Below are positions 16,404 to 25,873 of a stretch of DNA of 64,000 nucleotides, one piece after another. Made by a program: the position numbers and the translations under genes. The DNA comes from an uncultured Sphingobacteriaceae bacterium (lineage in GTDB: Bacteria > Bacteroidota > Bacteroidia > Sphingobacteriales > Sphingobacteriaceae). How positions within the stretch are numbered: position 1 is the first letter of the stretch; the number at the start of each line of letters is the position of its first letter. Under the pieces are notes generated by a model. That model worked only from the letters and a program-made list of their open reading frames with translations, did no database searches and was not told the origin of the DNA. The DNA lies in the NCBI GenBank assembly GCA_946480915.1, contig CAMLLO010000024.1, positions 1 through 64,000 of the forward strand, given 5' to 3'.

Positions 16404-18255
16404 ATGAAAAAATTGATGTTTCTATTTACACTAGCAATTGTCTCCTGTCAGCAAAACACAAGTTTAAATGTGACAAATAGTTCTCAAGCTACTGATAAAC
16501 ATTCTTTGTCCGAACCTCAAAAGGCAGTTGTGAAACACCTTGATTTAGATTTAAAAGTAAATTTTGAAACACAAATTTTAACTGGGAAAGCGGTGTGGAC
16601 AATAGAAAATCTCAGCAAAACTGGAGAAATTACTTTTGATACACGCGATCTTAATATTGAGAAAATCACCATCGGTGCCGACGATATCGACAACTTTCGA
16701 ATTGGGAGAAGCTGTCAAATTTCTGGGACGGCCATTGAAAGTAAAAATTGAACCAGGCACAACTCAGGTTTCAATATGGTATACCACTTCAAAAGATGCC
16801 GCAGCGTTGCAGTGGCTTAACCCGCAACAAACGGCTGGTAAAAAACAGCCTTTTCTTTTTACCCAGTCGCAGGCCATACTTGCCAGAACCTGGATTCCTT
16901 GTCAGGATAGTCCGGGAGTGCGGTTCACCTATAATGCAACAGTTTCAGTTCCAAAAGAACTAATGGCATTAATGAGTGCACAAAATCCTCAGAAGAAGTC
17001 ATCAAACGGTATTTATCAGTTTAAACAACCTCATGCTATCCCATCTTACTTGATGGCTTTAGCCGTTGGCGATCTACAGTTTAAAGCTGTCGACAACCGG
17101 ACAGGGGTATATGCAGAGCCTGTTACAGTTGATAAAGCCGCATGGGAATTCGCAGATATGGGCAAAATGGTAGATGCCGCCGAAAAAATATATGGTCCTT
17201 ACCAATGGGGCAGATATGATGTTTTAGTTCTTCCTCCAAGCTTTCCATTTGGCGGTATGGAAAATCCGATGTTAACTTTTGCAACCCCCACTGTTATAGC
17301 AGGCGATAGATCATTAGTGAGTTTAATTGCACACGAGCTTGCTCATAGCTGGAGCGGAAATTATGTAACCAATGCAACATGGAACGATTTCTGGTTAAAT
17401 GAAGGTTTTACCACCTATTTTGAACGTAGAATCGTAGAGGCAGTTTATGGGAAAGAGGAAGCTAAAATGCAGGAATATCTTGGTAGGCAAACTCTGAACG
17501 AAACCATTAAAGATATGGGAGATAAGAATCCGGATACACGCTTAAAAGCAAATTTTAATGGCAGAGATCCGGACGAAGGTGTAACGGATATCGCGTATGA
17601 AAAAGGATATTTCTTTTTGAGAACGGTAGAAGAAGCTTTTGGGCGGCAGCGCTTCGATAGCTTTTTAAATGAGTATTTTGAAAAGCATGCCTTCCAATCT
17701 GTTACAACAGAACAATTTATTGAGGATATAAAGTCAGGATTGTTGTCTTCTGACCCAGAATTAGCCGAAAAAGTCCAAATGGAAAGCTGGATATTTAGGC
17801 CAGGTTTACCTGATAATATTCCTCCTGTTGGGTCTGGAAAATTTAAATCGATAGATTCATTAGTTGCGGACTTAAATTTCAAAACTCAAATTACAGGCTT
17901 GAGCAAAAAAATTACGACTGCTAACGAACTGCAATATTTTCTTAAAGCCTTACCCGATTCATTAGGTTTAAATGAGATGGCTGAGCTTGATAGAGAATTC
18001 GGTTTTACAAAATCCGGAAATTCTGAAGTGCAGGCGGTGTGGTATAAACTGGCAATAAGGCACCACTATAAGGCCGCATATCCTTCCATAGAAAAGTTTC
18101 TTACTGAAGTTGGTCGCAGAAAATTTTTGATGCCACTTTACAAGGAAATGATATCAACACCAGAGGGGAAAAAATGGGCAAAGCAGATTTACGTGAAGGC
18201 GAGGCCGAACTATCATTCGGTAGCCTATCATTCAATAGACGAGTTAGTTAACTAG
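16404..18255 (+). pseudogene. M1-family aminopeptidase (leukotriene A4 hydrolase-like), interrupted by a one-base frameshift
   Basis: Two overlapping frames encode one protein. The first (16404-16751) gives a lipoprotein signal (AIVSC) and the start of the M1 N-terminal domain up to GADDIDNF. The family then continues in the +1 frame as FELGEAVKFLGRPLKVKIEPG. The frames join at TTT 16695-16697; removing one T restores a single ORF. The downstream part retains FGGMENPM, the zinc site HELAHSW (from 17332) and the NEGFTTYFERR Glu, so all catalytic residues survive. In LTA4H-like M1 enzymes this domain removes N-terminal residues from peptides. As written the gene cannot make the full enzyme; it is a recent pseudogene, a phase variant or a sequencing error. 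Confidence 0.85.
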
Positions 18256-18256
18256 T

Positions 18257-18355
18257 TTTAGCGCAAAGACTCAGTGTCTAAGGGGAAAGCTGCAAAGGCT
18301 CAATTCAGGAAGAAGGATACCAAAGTTTTGCGCCTTTTGTCTTTGTGACAAAAAT
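18257..18355. repeat. Degenerate GCGCAAAGAC / TTTGCGC intergenic repeat
   Basis: The gap between the M1 gene and the RlmL-like gene contains GCGCAAAGAC at 18271-18280 and facing words TTTTGCGCC and CTTTGTG at about 18325-18348. These resemble decayed short-word arrays, with words of 7-8 bases, as at other boundaries in this window. No gene is present. Confidence 0.4.
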
Positions 18356-18359
18356 CGTC

Positions 18360-19544
18360 TTAGCTTTGAACCTCTCTTAAATCTTCTCTTCTGCTCCCCA
18401 CATATAATTCATACTCCAGCAATCTGCAATCCAGTTTACCATTGTAAAACTCCAATCTGCGTGATGCTTTCAAACCTATTTTCTTAGCCAGGTCAGGATT
18501 TCCTGTAAAAATATAGCCTGTATAGCCTTTACAGTTCTGCTTCATAAAATCGCCCATACGTTTGTAGGTAGCTTCAAGCTTGGTATGCACACCTAATCGC
18601 TCACCATATTCCGGATTAAAGAATACTACTCCGTTTTCACCTTCAGGTACTGGTGTTTCGGCAAAATCGCAAACATGGAATTCTATTAAATGATCAACTC
18701 CGGCTGTTTTCGCATTACGTTGAGAAACGTCCACAGCGTCAGCAGACAAATCGGAGGCTATGATTTTAAAGCCTAACTCTTTTTTCGCTTTATCTTTTAG
18801 TTTTCTGCGTTCAACAAAAAATACCTGCTCATCGTAACCCGTTATGTGCATAAACCCATAATTCATCCTGAAAAGTCCCGGATGTTTATCGGTAGCTAGC
18901 AGTGCAGCTTCAATCGCGAGCGTTCCCGAACCACACATGGGATTTATAAACGGACTTTTTCTATCCCATTTGGTTGCCATGATCGTCGACGTAGCAAGTG
19001 CTTCCAGCATGGGAGCTTTACCAGGAATTTTACGATATCCGTGTTTTGAAAGGGTTTCGCCCGAAGTATCCAGGAATATTTCAGCCTTATCGTCCTGCCA
19101 ATATAAATTTACGACTGTTTTATTGTGCTCTGGTCCCGAATTTGGACGCAGACCTTTTTTTTCTTTTATCCTATCAACAATGGCATCTTTTACCTTAACA
19201 TTGGCGAATAGAGGAGTTGTGATGTGTTCGTTATTAACAACTGAGGTTACAGAAAAATACCCGGTTATGTCGATATATTCCTCCCATTCGATTTGAACCA
19301 GTTCGTTATAGAGATGAGTTGGTGTGAGGGCTTCGAATGTTGCTAAGGAATATAAAACCTGACTAGCGCACCTTAAATTGAGGTTTAAGGCAATACAGTC
19401 GTTCACCGTTCCCTGTAATTCTACACCCGTGCTAAAACTGCGGACAATAGTAAATCCTAATTGTTCAATCTCTGTTACCAGGTAAGGCGATAAACGCTTG
19501 TTACATGTTACTATAATCCGGCTGTTAGTGTTGAAAACTTGCAT
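18360..19544 (-). CDS. THUMP-domain class I SAM-dependent RNA methyltransferase (RlmL/TrmN6-like)
   Basis: The 394-residue protein has an N-terminal ferredoxin-like/THUMP region (1-160) and a Rossmann methyltransferase domain with FINPMCGSGTLAIEAAL as motif I and VVFFNPEYGERLG as the catalytic NPxY-type motif, with Glu in place of the second Pro. RlmL N2-methylates G2445 of E. coli 23S rRNA; this protein corresponds to that half without the RlmK fusion. The exact target base is not determinable here. It is transcribed convergently with the broken M1 gene. Confidence 0.85.
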   Translation of the reverse strand: MQVFNTNSRIIVTCNKRLSPYLVTEIEQLGFTIVRSFSTGVELQGTVNDCIALNLNLRCASQVLYSLATFEALTPTHLYNELVQIEWEEYIDITGYFSVTSVVNNEHITTPLFANVKVKDAIVDRIKEKKGLRPNSGPEHNKTVVNLYWQDDKAEIFLDTSGETLSKHGYRKIPGKAPMLEALATSTIMATKWDRKSPFINPMCGSGTLAIEAALLATDKHPGLFRMNYGFMHITGYDEQVFFVERRKLKDKAKKELGFKIIASDLSADAVDVSQRNAKTAGVDHLIEFHVCDFAETPVPEGENGVVFFNPEYGERLGVHTKLEATYKRMGDFMKQNCKGYTGYIFTGNPDLAKKIGLKASRRLEFYNGKLDCRLLEYELYVGSRREDLREVQS

Positions 19545-19666
19545 AATTTTTTGCGAAGTTAGTCAATAAAATTTGGCAGATTTGAATCTGATTAAATTGA
19601 AACCTAAAACCCCTGTTTTTACGAAGGGCTAAAACAATAAACGAATTTATTTAACAACATTACAAA

Positions 19667-20032
19667 ATGGATATTAAGGGAAAAGTACACGAAGTATTGC
19701 CGGTTACCAATGTAACCGAAACTTTTAAAAAGCGTGAATTAATTATAGAATTTGCTGAAAATCCTCAATACCCTGAGTATATAAAATTTGAAGCATTACA
19801 AGATAAAGTGAATCTTTTCGATCCGCTTAAAGTCGGCGATCAGGTAGAGGTTTTCTTTAATCTTCGTGGCCGTCCCTGGACTGATAAAAGTGGCAAAACA
19901 GCCTATTTTAATACCTTAGTGGTTTGGAGAGTGAATGTATTGACAGGTGCCGCTGCAGAAAGCGCAAGTCCTGAACATGCTGCTCCGGTTGATATTAGCT
20001 CGACCGCAGAAGATGATGATTTACCTTTCTAA
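19667..20032 (+). CDS. DUF3127 protein with SSB-like acidic tip
   Basis: This 121-residue protein has the DUF3127 pattern MDIKGKVHEVLPVTNVTETF and RGRPWTDKSGKTAYFNTLVVW, a small beta-rich, probably OB-like fold. A low-complexity linker leads to the extreme C terminus EDDDLPF, almost identical to the tip of the ssb gene in this window (SDDLPF). In SSB that tip recruits replication and repair proteins, so a role at single-stranded DNA is a reasonable inference. No enzymatic residues are visible. It has its own terminator. Confidence 0.82.
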   Translation: MDIKGKVHEVLPVTNVTETFKKRELIIEFAENPQYPEYIKFEALQDKVNLFDPLKVGDQVEVFFNLRGRPWTDKSGKTAYFNTLVVWRVNVLTGAAAESASPEHAAPVDISSTAEDDDLPF

Positions 20033-20079
20033 TAAGAAACGGGTGCACTGATTTGGTTAGCAAAACCGTTTTGTGACTC

Positions 20080-20117
20080 AAGAAAAGCTCTTCGATTCGA
20101 AGGGCTTTTCTTGTTTT
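20080..20117 (+). terminator. Intrinsic terminator after the DUF3127 gene
   Basis: AAGAAAAGC at 20080-20088 pairs with GCTTTTCTT at 20104-20112, with further TTCG/CGAA pairing inside, followed by GTTTTT. Confidence 0.8.
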
Positions 20118-20248
20118 TAAGGCTGCCCAAACTTTTTATTCATGATAATCTATGTAGTTTAAAAACGTTTACTTCATAGTCCTAAAGGAAAATTCATTAA
20201 AGCTGTGTTAAATAATGTTAAAAAGACACTGACTTATAAGCCCTTAGT

Positions 20249-20256
20249 TATTTTTG
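20249..20256 (+). promoter_or_regulatory. -7 promoter box (TATTTTTG) of the histidine kinase gene
   Basis: TATTTTTG fits TAnnTTTG and ends five bases before the ATG at 20262, predicting a leaderless mRNA. No -33 TTG is seen at the expected distance. Confidence 0.4.
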
Positions 20257-20261
20257 TATAA

Positions 20262-22070
20262 ATGAAAAAAAGAAGTATCAGCCTGATTATTGGCTTAATG
20301 AGTATTGCTTTGGCAGGAGTAATGGCAATGCAACTCTATTTTTTCAGACAATCCTTTGCTTTAAAATCGCAGTTATTCGATCTCTCCGTTAACGAAGCCT
20401 TAACCAAAGTTTCTTCAAAGGTTGCCAAATATGAAGCGTATGATATTTTAAAGAAAAGAAGAAAAAGGGATATTGAGGAACAACAGAGAATTTACAATGC
20501 AGATTTTGTCGCAAAAAAACGCTCTTCCGACAGGCTGACCGGGCAAGAAATTCGAGCTCAGATAAAGAAGAAAAGAGAATTTTTATTGCGTCGTGATCAG
20601 CGATTGGCTGATAGTATATTTAATATTCGCGACAGCGTTTTCAAATCGAAAAATGAGGTGCTCGCAGTCAACGAAATGTCGGCATTTAATCATGAACCTG
20701 AGCAGTTTGACGTGAAAATCGATGTCGCTGAATTCCAGGATGGCTACGGCGGCATTCATCAGCAGTCGGTAACAAGTGTTAGTCCCCGACCCAGAATTTT
20801 CAGTACAGAACGGACAGACTCTGTAAAAAGATATATCTATGTAGATCCAACACGAGGTCCGCAGGTTAAAGTTCTCTCCAAGCCAATTATCAAGGAGCTT
20901 AGTTTTTCCTCTTTAGAAGAGTTAAATAAAGAAAAGAGAAGACTTCAGCAAAAGAAGACGATAAGGTTTCTAGATTCTGTGAAGAGCGATTTCGAAATTG
21001 AATTAACTGAAATGAATGTTCCGCTCCAAAAGCGGATCAACCCTCTTTACCTGGATTCAATGCTCAGGTCCGAATTTCAGAATACAGGTATCAATATAGA
21101 TTACGCCTATCAGGTTGCTTCGGCAAGAAACGACGATTTATTGATTTTCCGAAAGGCATCCAACGAAACAAGTTTTCTTCCTGATAATACGTATAAAACG
21201 GTGCTTTTTCCGAATGATATGATTCGCGATGCGGGTTTGCTGATGGTAACCTTTCCTGATAAAAATTCCGTAATCTTATCCAACATGAGTGTGATGATGG
21301 GCTCTTCAGGAGCTTTGTTGATCATTCTGCTTTTCAGTTTCGGATTCACCATCCACTCGATCATCAGACAGAAGAAGATTTCTGAAATGAAAACGGATTT
21401 TATCAATAATATGACACATGAGTTTAAAACTCCCGTGGCAACAATTATGATTGCCAGCGAAGCATTGAAAGATCCGGAAATTAGTGAAGATAAAGATCGC
21501 ATAGCACGCCTGGCGGGAATTATTTACGATGAAAACGTCCGTCTGGGCGATCATATAGAACGAGTGTTGAACATTGCAAAAATCGATAAAGGCGACTTAA
21601 AGCTCGAGTTTAAGCCCGTAGAAATGAATGATTTGATCTCGGCTGTTGCAGATAGCATGGAGCTTCAATTTCAAAAGAAAGAAGCAGCAGTTACCTTAAA
21701 CCTGAAAGCCACTAAAGCAACAGTGCAGGGCGATGAACTGCATTTAAGCAATGTGATTTATAATCTGATAGATAATGCCTTAAAATATAGCTCAGAAAAA
21801 CCTGATATTACCATCTCTACGCTTACAAGTGGAAGAAATTTAATTATAAAGGTGGCAGATAAAGGTATCGGCATGAGTAAAGATCAACTATCTAAAATAT
21901 TTGGCCAGTTCTATAGAATACCTACCGGAAATTTGCATGATGTGAAAGGTTTTGGCTTGGGCTTAAGCTATGTTAATAATATTGTAAAGCGTCATTACGG
22001 CGATATTAATGTGAAAAGTGAGAGGGATAAAGGATCTGAATTTGAAATTGTTTTTCCAATAGGTAAATAG
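20262..22070 (+). CDS. Sensor histidine kinase
   Basis: The 602-residue protein has a transmembrane helix near the N terminus (about 7-27), a roughly 310-residue extracytoplasmic sensor region rich in basic helices, a second transmembrane helix at about 344-366, and then HisKA with NMTHEFKTPVATI (phospho-acceptor His386). The HATPase_c domain shows NLIDNALKYS, VADKGIGMS and GFGLGLSYV. The sensor region matches no domain I know. It is followed 11 bases later by its response regulator, a standard two-component operon. Confidence 0.93.
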   Translation: MKKRSISLIIGLMSIALAGVMAMQLYFFRQSFALKSQLFDLSVNEALTKVSSKVAKYEAYDILKKRRKRDIEEQQRIYNADFVAKKRSSDRLTGQEIRAQIKKKREFLLRRDQRLADSIFNIRDSVFKSKNEVLAVNEMSAFNHEPEQFDVKIDVAEFQDGYGGIHQQSVTSVSPRPRIFSTERTDSVKRYIYVDPTRGPQVKVLSKPIIKELSFSSLEELNKEKRRLQQKKTIRFLDSVKSDFEIELTEMNVPLQKRINPLYLDSMLRSEFQNTGINIDYAYQVASARNDDLLIFRKASNETSFLPDNTYKTVLFPNDMIRDAGLLMVTFPDKNSVILSNMSVMMGSSGALLIILLFSFGFTIHSIIRQKKISEMKTDFINNMTHEFKTPVATIMIASEALKDPEISEDKDRIARLAGIIYDENVRLGDHIERVLNIAKIDKGDLKLEFKPVEMNDLISAVADSMELQFQKKEAAVTLNLKATKATVQGDELHLSNVIYNLIDNALKYSSEKPDITISTLTSGRNLIIKVADKGIGMSKDQLSKIFGQFYRIPTGNLHDVKGFGLGLSYVNNIVKRHYGDINVKSERDKGSEFEIVFPIGK

Positions 22071-22081
22071 AAAGGTTAGCC

Positions 22082-22813
22082 ATGGCTCATAATGGAAATA
22101 GTTCAGTAAATGAAAGAAAGCAGAAAGTGCTTCTGGTAGAAGATGATCCGAATTTGGGCATGCTTTTACAGGATTATCTTCAGCTTAAAGGCAAGTACGA
22201 TGTTTCTCTGGCCAAAGATGGCGAAGAAGGATTTGACTTTTTTAAAAACGACCGCTTCGATATTTGCATACTGGACGTAATGATGCCAAAAAAAGATGGC
22301 TTTACCCTGGGACGCGAAATACGCAAAATAAATCCTGATGTGCCTATTATTTTCGCTACAGCGAAAACAATGATTGAGGATAAATCGGAAGCGTTTACTT
22401 TAGGCGGAGACGATTACATAACCAAGCCATTCCGGATAGAAGAATTATTATTAAGATTGAATGCATTGCTTAAACGGGCGGCAAATCAGGAAAAGAATGC
22501 AAATGATGAACAGCCCGATAAATTCGAGATAGGAGATTATCTTTTCGATTACAACGCTCAGATTATTAAACAAGGCGACATCCAGCAAAAAGTATCAACA
22601 AAAGAAGCTGAACTCTTACGTCTCTTGTGTCTAAAGAAAAATAATGTTCTTACTCGTGAGGAGGCTTTGCTAAGTATTTGGCATGACGATAATTATTTTA
22701 ATGGCCGTAGTATGGATGTTTTTTTAAGTAAGCTTAGGAAATATTTAAAAGATGATCCCAAAGTTGAAATTGTAAATGTTCATGGTAAAGGGTATAAATT
22801 AATTGTTAATTAG
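22082..22813 (+). CDS. OmpR-family response regulator
   Basis: This 243-residue protein has a receiver domain with acidic residues Glu20-Asp21-Asp22, phospho-acceptor Asp65 (CILDVMMPKKDG) and Lys115 (YITKPF). A PhoB/OmpR winged helix (about 145-240) follows, including TREEALLSIW and SMDVFLSKLRKYL. It is the cognate regulator of the kinase immediately upstream. The regulon is not evident; the Cys/His-rich protein and TonB receptor downstream are possible targets by position only. Confidence 0.93.
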   Translation: MAHNGNSSVNERKQKVLLVEDDPNLGMLLQDYLQLKGKYDVSLAKDGEEGFDFFKNDRFDICILDVMMPKKDGFTLGREIRKINPDVPIIFATAKTMIEDKSEAFTLGGDDYITKPFRIEELLLRLNALLKRAANQEKNANDEQPDKFEIGDYLFDYNAQIIKQGDIQQKVSTKEAELLRLLCLKKNNVLTREEALLSIWHDDNYFNGRSMDVFLSKLRKYLKDDPKVEIVNVHGKGYKLIVN

Positions 22814-22886
22814 TCCTTTTTTCGTAAAAATCCCGTTGCCTCCTTTTCACGAGATATTTATTGGCTAATATTGCAATCATAATACT

Positions 22887-23222
22887 ATGATTGCTAAAAA
22901 GTCGATGAGAGTTGCATTATCTGCATTTCTGTTGCTGTGTTTTTCAGTTGCAGTAATACCTCTTGATTTTTTACACAACCACGCTAACGAACAGGTTAGC
23001 TGCAGTTCAAAACACACCAGCTGTCAACATAAACTCCATATTTCAAAGAAGGCGTCTTATTGCTTTGCATGTACAGTGCATCTTGACAGGGCTTTTACTT
23101 TTGTATATTCTGCACAATCTTTTATCAGGCAGTCGGTTACAAAACTATTTTTGGGCGATTGTGTTGCTGAGTTTTACAAAAAGACTCTTTTATCTTTCCT
23201 AAGAGGACCTCCATCTCAATAA
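22887..23222 (+). CDS. Small Cys/His-rich secreted or membrane-anchored protein
   Basis: This 111-residue ORF begins with a basic, hydrophobic signal-like segment (about 5-27). It then shows clustered Cys and His residues (FLHNHANEQVSC, HTSCQHKLH, YCFACTVHLD) and ends LRGPPSQ. I do not recognise a named family. Small proteins of this kind occur just upstream of TonB-dependent receptors in Bacteroidota, and the next gene here, 75 bases on, is such a receptor. The spaced Cys/His residues suggest metal binding, but this is inference. Confidence 0.6.
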   Translation: MIAKKSMRVALSAFLLLCFSVAVIPLDFLHNHANEQVSCSSKHTSCQHKLHISKKASYCFACTVHLDRAFTFVYSAQSFIRQSVTKLFLGDCVAEFYKKTLLSFLRGPPSQ

Positions 23223-23296
23223 TTTTTTAAATAATTTCTAATAATTCTATTCAGCCCCTTTATAGGGCATGTTATTGTCTATTTTAAAATTTTAAG

Positions 23297-25594
23297 ATGA
23301 AGATTTTCACTATTTTATTGGCGTCCTTTTTATTTACGTTTAAGGTTTGCAACGCAAATACATCATTTGTATTAAGCGGAAAAGTTACCGATGCCACTAC
23401 AGAGCAACCGCTTCCAGGAGCGATTATTTCGATACCCGAACTTCAAATTTCGATTACTACCAGTCAAAGTGGGGAATACACATTTTCGCGAATTCCCTCT
23501 AAGGGTCGTTTCCTTGTCGAAGTTCGGTATGTAGGCTATAAAACAATTACTCAATTTATTGATTTAGGTACAAGCGCAACTATTAATTTTTCTTTAGAGC
23601 CCAGTGTTATTGAAGTGCATGAAGTGGTTGTAACAGGAATGGTTTCAAGTGCCAATAGCCGAACCAATAGCACATCTGTTTCAACAATTGGTAAAAACGA
23701 GCTGACGGGTCGCCCGTCGAATAATATAATCGACGCCATTTCACATATTCCGGGAGTTTCACAAGTTTCTACAGGTGCTGCTATTTCTAAGCCCGTTATT
23801 CGCGGTCTAAGTGCAAATCGTGTAGTAACTTTATCTAATGGCGTTAAACAGGAAGGTCAGCAATGGGGAGATGAACATGGAATTGAAGTTGACCAATATA
23901 GCGCCGATCGGGTTGAAGTGTTAAGAGGTGCGGCAAGTCTTTTATATGGTTCTGATGCTTTAGGAGGGGTTATTAATATTTTAGACGCTTTACCTCCGTC
24001 ATCAGGGCAGGTTAGAGGCGAGTTCCTATCTAATTATAGTACAAATAATGGCTTAAGCAGCACATCTGCAATGTTGCAGGGCAACAACAATGGCTTTGTT
24101 TGGCAGGGTCGTGGTTCTTATAAAAATGCTTTTGGCTATAATACTCCTGAAGGAAGAATTCCTAATACAGGCTTTAATGAGAGAAACTTTGGTGTCATGC
24201 TTGGAATGAACAAATCATGGGGCTATACGCACTTGAATCTTTCTTCTTTCAATCAAAAGTTGGGTCTGCCAGATTTTCAAAAAAATGCTCAGGGCCAGTA
24301 TGAAGACGGGGAAGGTGAAATTTTAACGCCTGGACAAATTAAACGCAGGGACTTGCTTCTTCCTTTTCAGGATGTGCGCCACTATAAAATTGCATTAAAT
24401 AATCATATACTGTTCAATAAAGGCAGGTTGCGGTCTACGCTGGGTTTCCAAAATAATCAACGTAGAGAGTTAGAAGAAAGTGTTTCGAACCCTTCCCTTT
24501 TCTTCGATCTTAAGACATATAGCTATGATTTTAAATATTATTTTGAAGAAAGTAAGGGGTGGCAACCAGTAGTAGGTGTGGCTGGTGCCTTTCAAAATAG
24601 CAAAAATAAAGCGGAAGAACTCTTGGTTCCAGATTATGAGAACAGGGATTTTGGGGCGTTCGCCTATGTGAAAAAAGAATGGAATACAACCTCGGTAAAT
24701 GCAGGTTTGCGGTTTGATAGTCGCAATATTAGTGGCGTTGAGATGCAAGAAGATGGAGCAGTGAAATTCTCGAACTTCACCAATAAGTTTTCTAACCTGA
24801 GTGGTGCGCTTGGATTGACTCAGGATCTTAACGACAACTGGAATTTTAAAGCAAATTTAGGAAGTGCTTTCAGGGCGCCTAATATTTCCGAGTTAAGCTC
24901 TAATGGTGTGCATGAAGGGACATTTCGTTATGAAATGGGCGACACAGAATTAAAGCCCGAGAGGAGTTTATATGGGGATCTTGCTTTAGAATTTCACAAC
25001 GCGAAGGTCGATTTTCACTTGAACGTGTATAATAATTATATCAATAATTATATCTATTCAAGACAACTGGATGATCAAACTATTAATGTCGACGGTAAAG
25101 AATTTCCACTATTTAACTATATACAGGATGATGCGAATTTATATGGTTTTGAAGCAGGCTTGACTCTCCATCCTATATCCTTAATTCATTTTGAAAATAG
25201 TTTTTCGTTAACCCGGGGGAAAAATACAGCTACAAAGACTGATCTTCCATTTATGCCCGCACCTTCTTTTAGAAGCGAGTTGAGATTGGAGCCAGCGATA
25301 AAAACTGCGAAATTGAAGAATTCTTATTTTTCTGTTGAGTTGGATAATGTGTTAAAGCAAAATCGTATTGATCAAGCGTTCGAAACAGAAACTGCTGCAT
25401 ATGCGCTGATAAATACTTCTTTAGGAACAACCTTAAATCTTAACAGACAAAGTTTGAGGCTCTATGTTTCTGCTAATAATGTTTTCGATAAGGCGTATGT
25501 AAATCACCTTAATAGGTTAAAGTACAATGGGATACTGAACCAGGGAAGAAATATCTCTTTCGGCCTGGTTATGCCACTCAACTTTTCAAATTAG
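23297..25594 (+). CDS. TonB-dependent receptor with carboxypeptidase-regulatory-like N-terminal domain
   Basis: The 765-residue outer-membrane receptor has a signal peptide (1-20), a CarboxypepD_reg-like beta-sandwich (about 24-105, GKVTDATTEQPLPGAIISIP), a plug domain (about 120-230, ending VEVLRGAASLLYGSDALGGVIN) and a 22-strand barrel ending ISFGLVMPLNFSN. No SusD partner is adjacent, so it is not a typical polysaccharide-utilisation SusC. The length and the Cys/His-rich neighbour favour a metal or metal-chelate substrate. Confidence 0.93.
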   Translation: MKIFTILLASFLFTFKVCNANTSFVLSGKVTDATTEQPLPGAIISIPELQISITTSQSGEYTFSRIPSKGRFLVEVRYVGYKTITQFIDLGTSATINFSLEPSVIEVHEVVVTGMVSSANSRTNSTSVSTIGKNELTGRPSNNIIDAISHIPGVSQVSTGAAISKPVIRGLSANRVVTLSNGVKQEGQQWGDEHGIEVDQYSADRVEVLRGAASLLYGSDALGGVINILDALPPSSGQVRGEFLSNYSTNNGLSSTSAMLQGNNNGFVWQGRGSYKNAFGYNTPEGRIPNTGFNERNFGVMLGMNKSWGYTHLNLSSFNQKLGLPDFQKNAQGQYEDGEGEILTPGQIKRRDLLLPFQDVRHYKIALNNHILFNKGRLRSTLGFQNNQRRELEESVSNPSLFFDLKTYSYDFKYYFEESKGWQPVVGVAGAFQNSKNKAEELLVPDYENRDFGAFAYVKKEWNTTSVNAGLRFDSRNISGVEMQEDGAVKFSNFTNKFSNLSGALGLTQDLNDNWNFKANLGSAFRAPNISELSSNGVHEGTFRYEMGDTELKPERSLYGDLALEFHNAKVDFHLNVYNNYINNYIYSRQLDDQTINVDGKEFPLFNYIQDDANLYGFEAGLTLHPISLIHFENSFSLTRGKNTATKTDLPFMPAPSFRSELRLEPAIKTAKLKNSYFSVELDNVLKQNRIDQAFETETAAYALINTSLGTTLNLNRQSLRLYVSANNVFDKAYVNHLNRLKYNGILNQGRNISFGLVMPLNFSN

Positions 25595-25597
25595 AAA

Positions 25598-25629
25598 TAA
25601 GAGAGCCTGTTTTGATGCAGGCTCTCTTA
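25598..25629 (+). terminator. Intrinsic terminator after the TonB receptor
   Basis: A perfect 12-bp stem, TAAGAGAGCCTG (25598-25609) with CAGGCTCTCTTA (25618-25629), closes an 8-base loop and starts four bases after the stop codon. Confidence 0.85.
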
Positions 25630-25873
25630 CTTAATTTATAAATGTGTATCTAATACTCCAGTTGTGCGGCTGCTTCTTGGGACAGGTAAAAATTAATGCT
25701 ATCTGTCCTTGTGTGTGTTTTGTTGACGAAAATAGAATCATATAATTTAGAATTTAAGAATGCAAATAAGTTTAATTGCCTGAATTAAAATTATTATGGA
25801 GTCTTTGTTTACGCTACAGATCCTCCTGTAGTTGCAAATAATTTTAAATTACATCAAAGATGGTTTAACCTGG
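25630..25873. other. Intergenic region without a gene
   Basis: About 240 AT-rich bases contain two modest inverted repeats: GGACAG/CTGTCC (25680-25685 with 25703-25708) and CTACAG/CTGTAG (25814-25819 with 25826-25831). The second may be a weak radA terminator, though no T run follows. I see no coding potential. Confidence 0.4.

Noticed and set aside
16690..16705. Programmed +1 frameshift in the M1 aminopeptidase
   Set aside because: There is no slippery codon followed by a stop or a stimulatory structure at the junction; a simple one-base insertion in TTT explains it.
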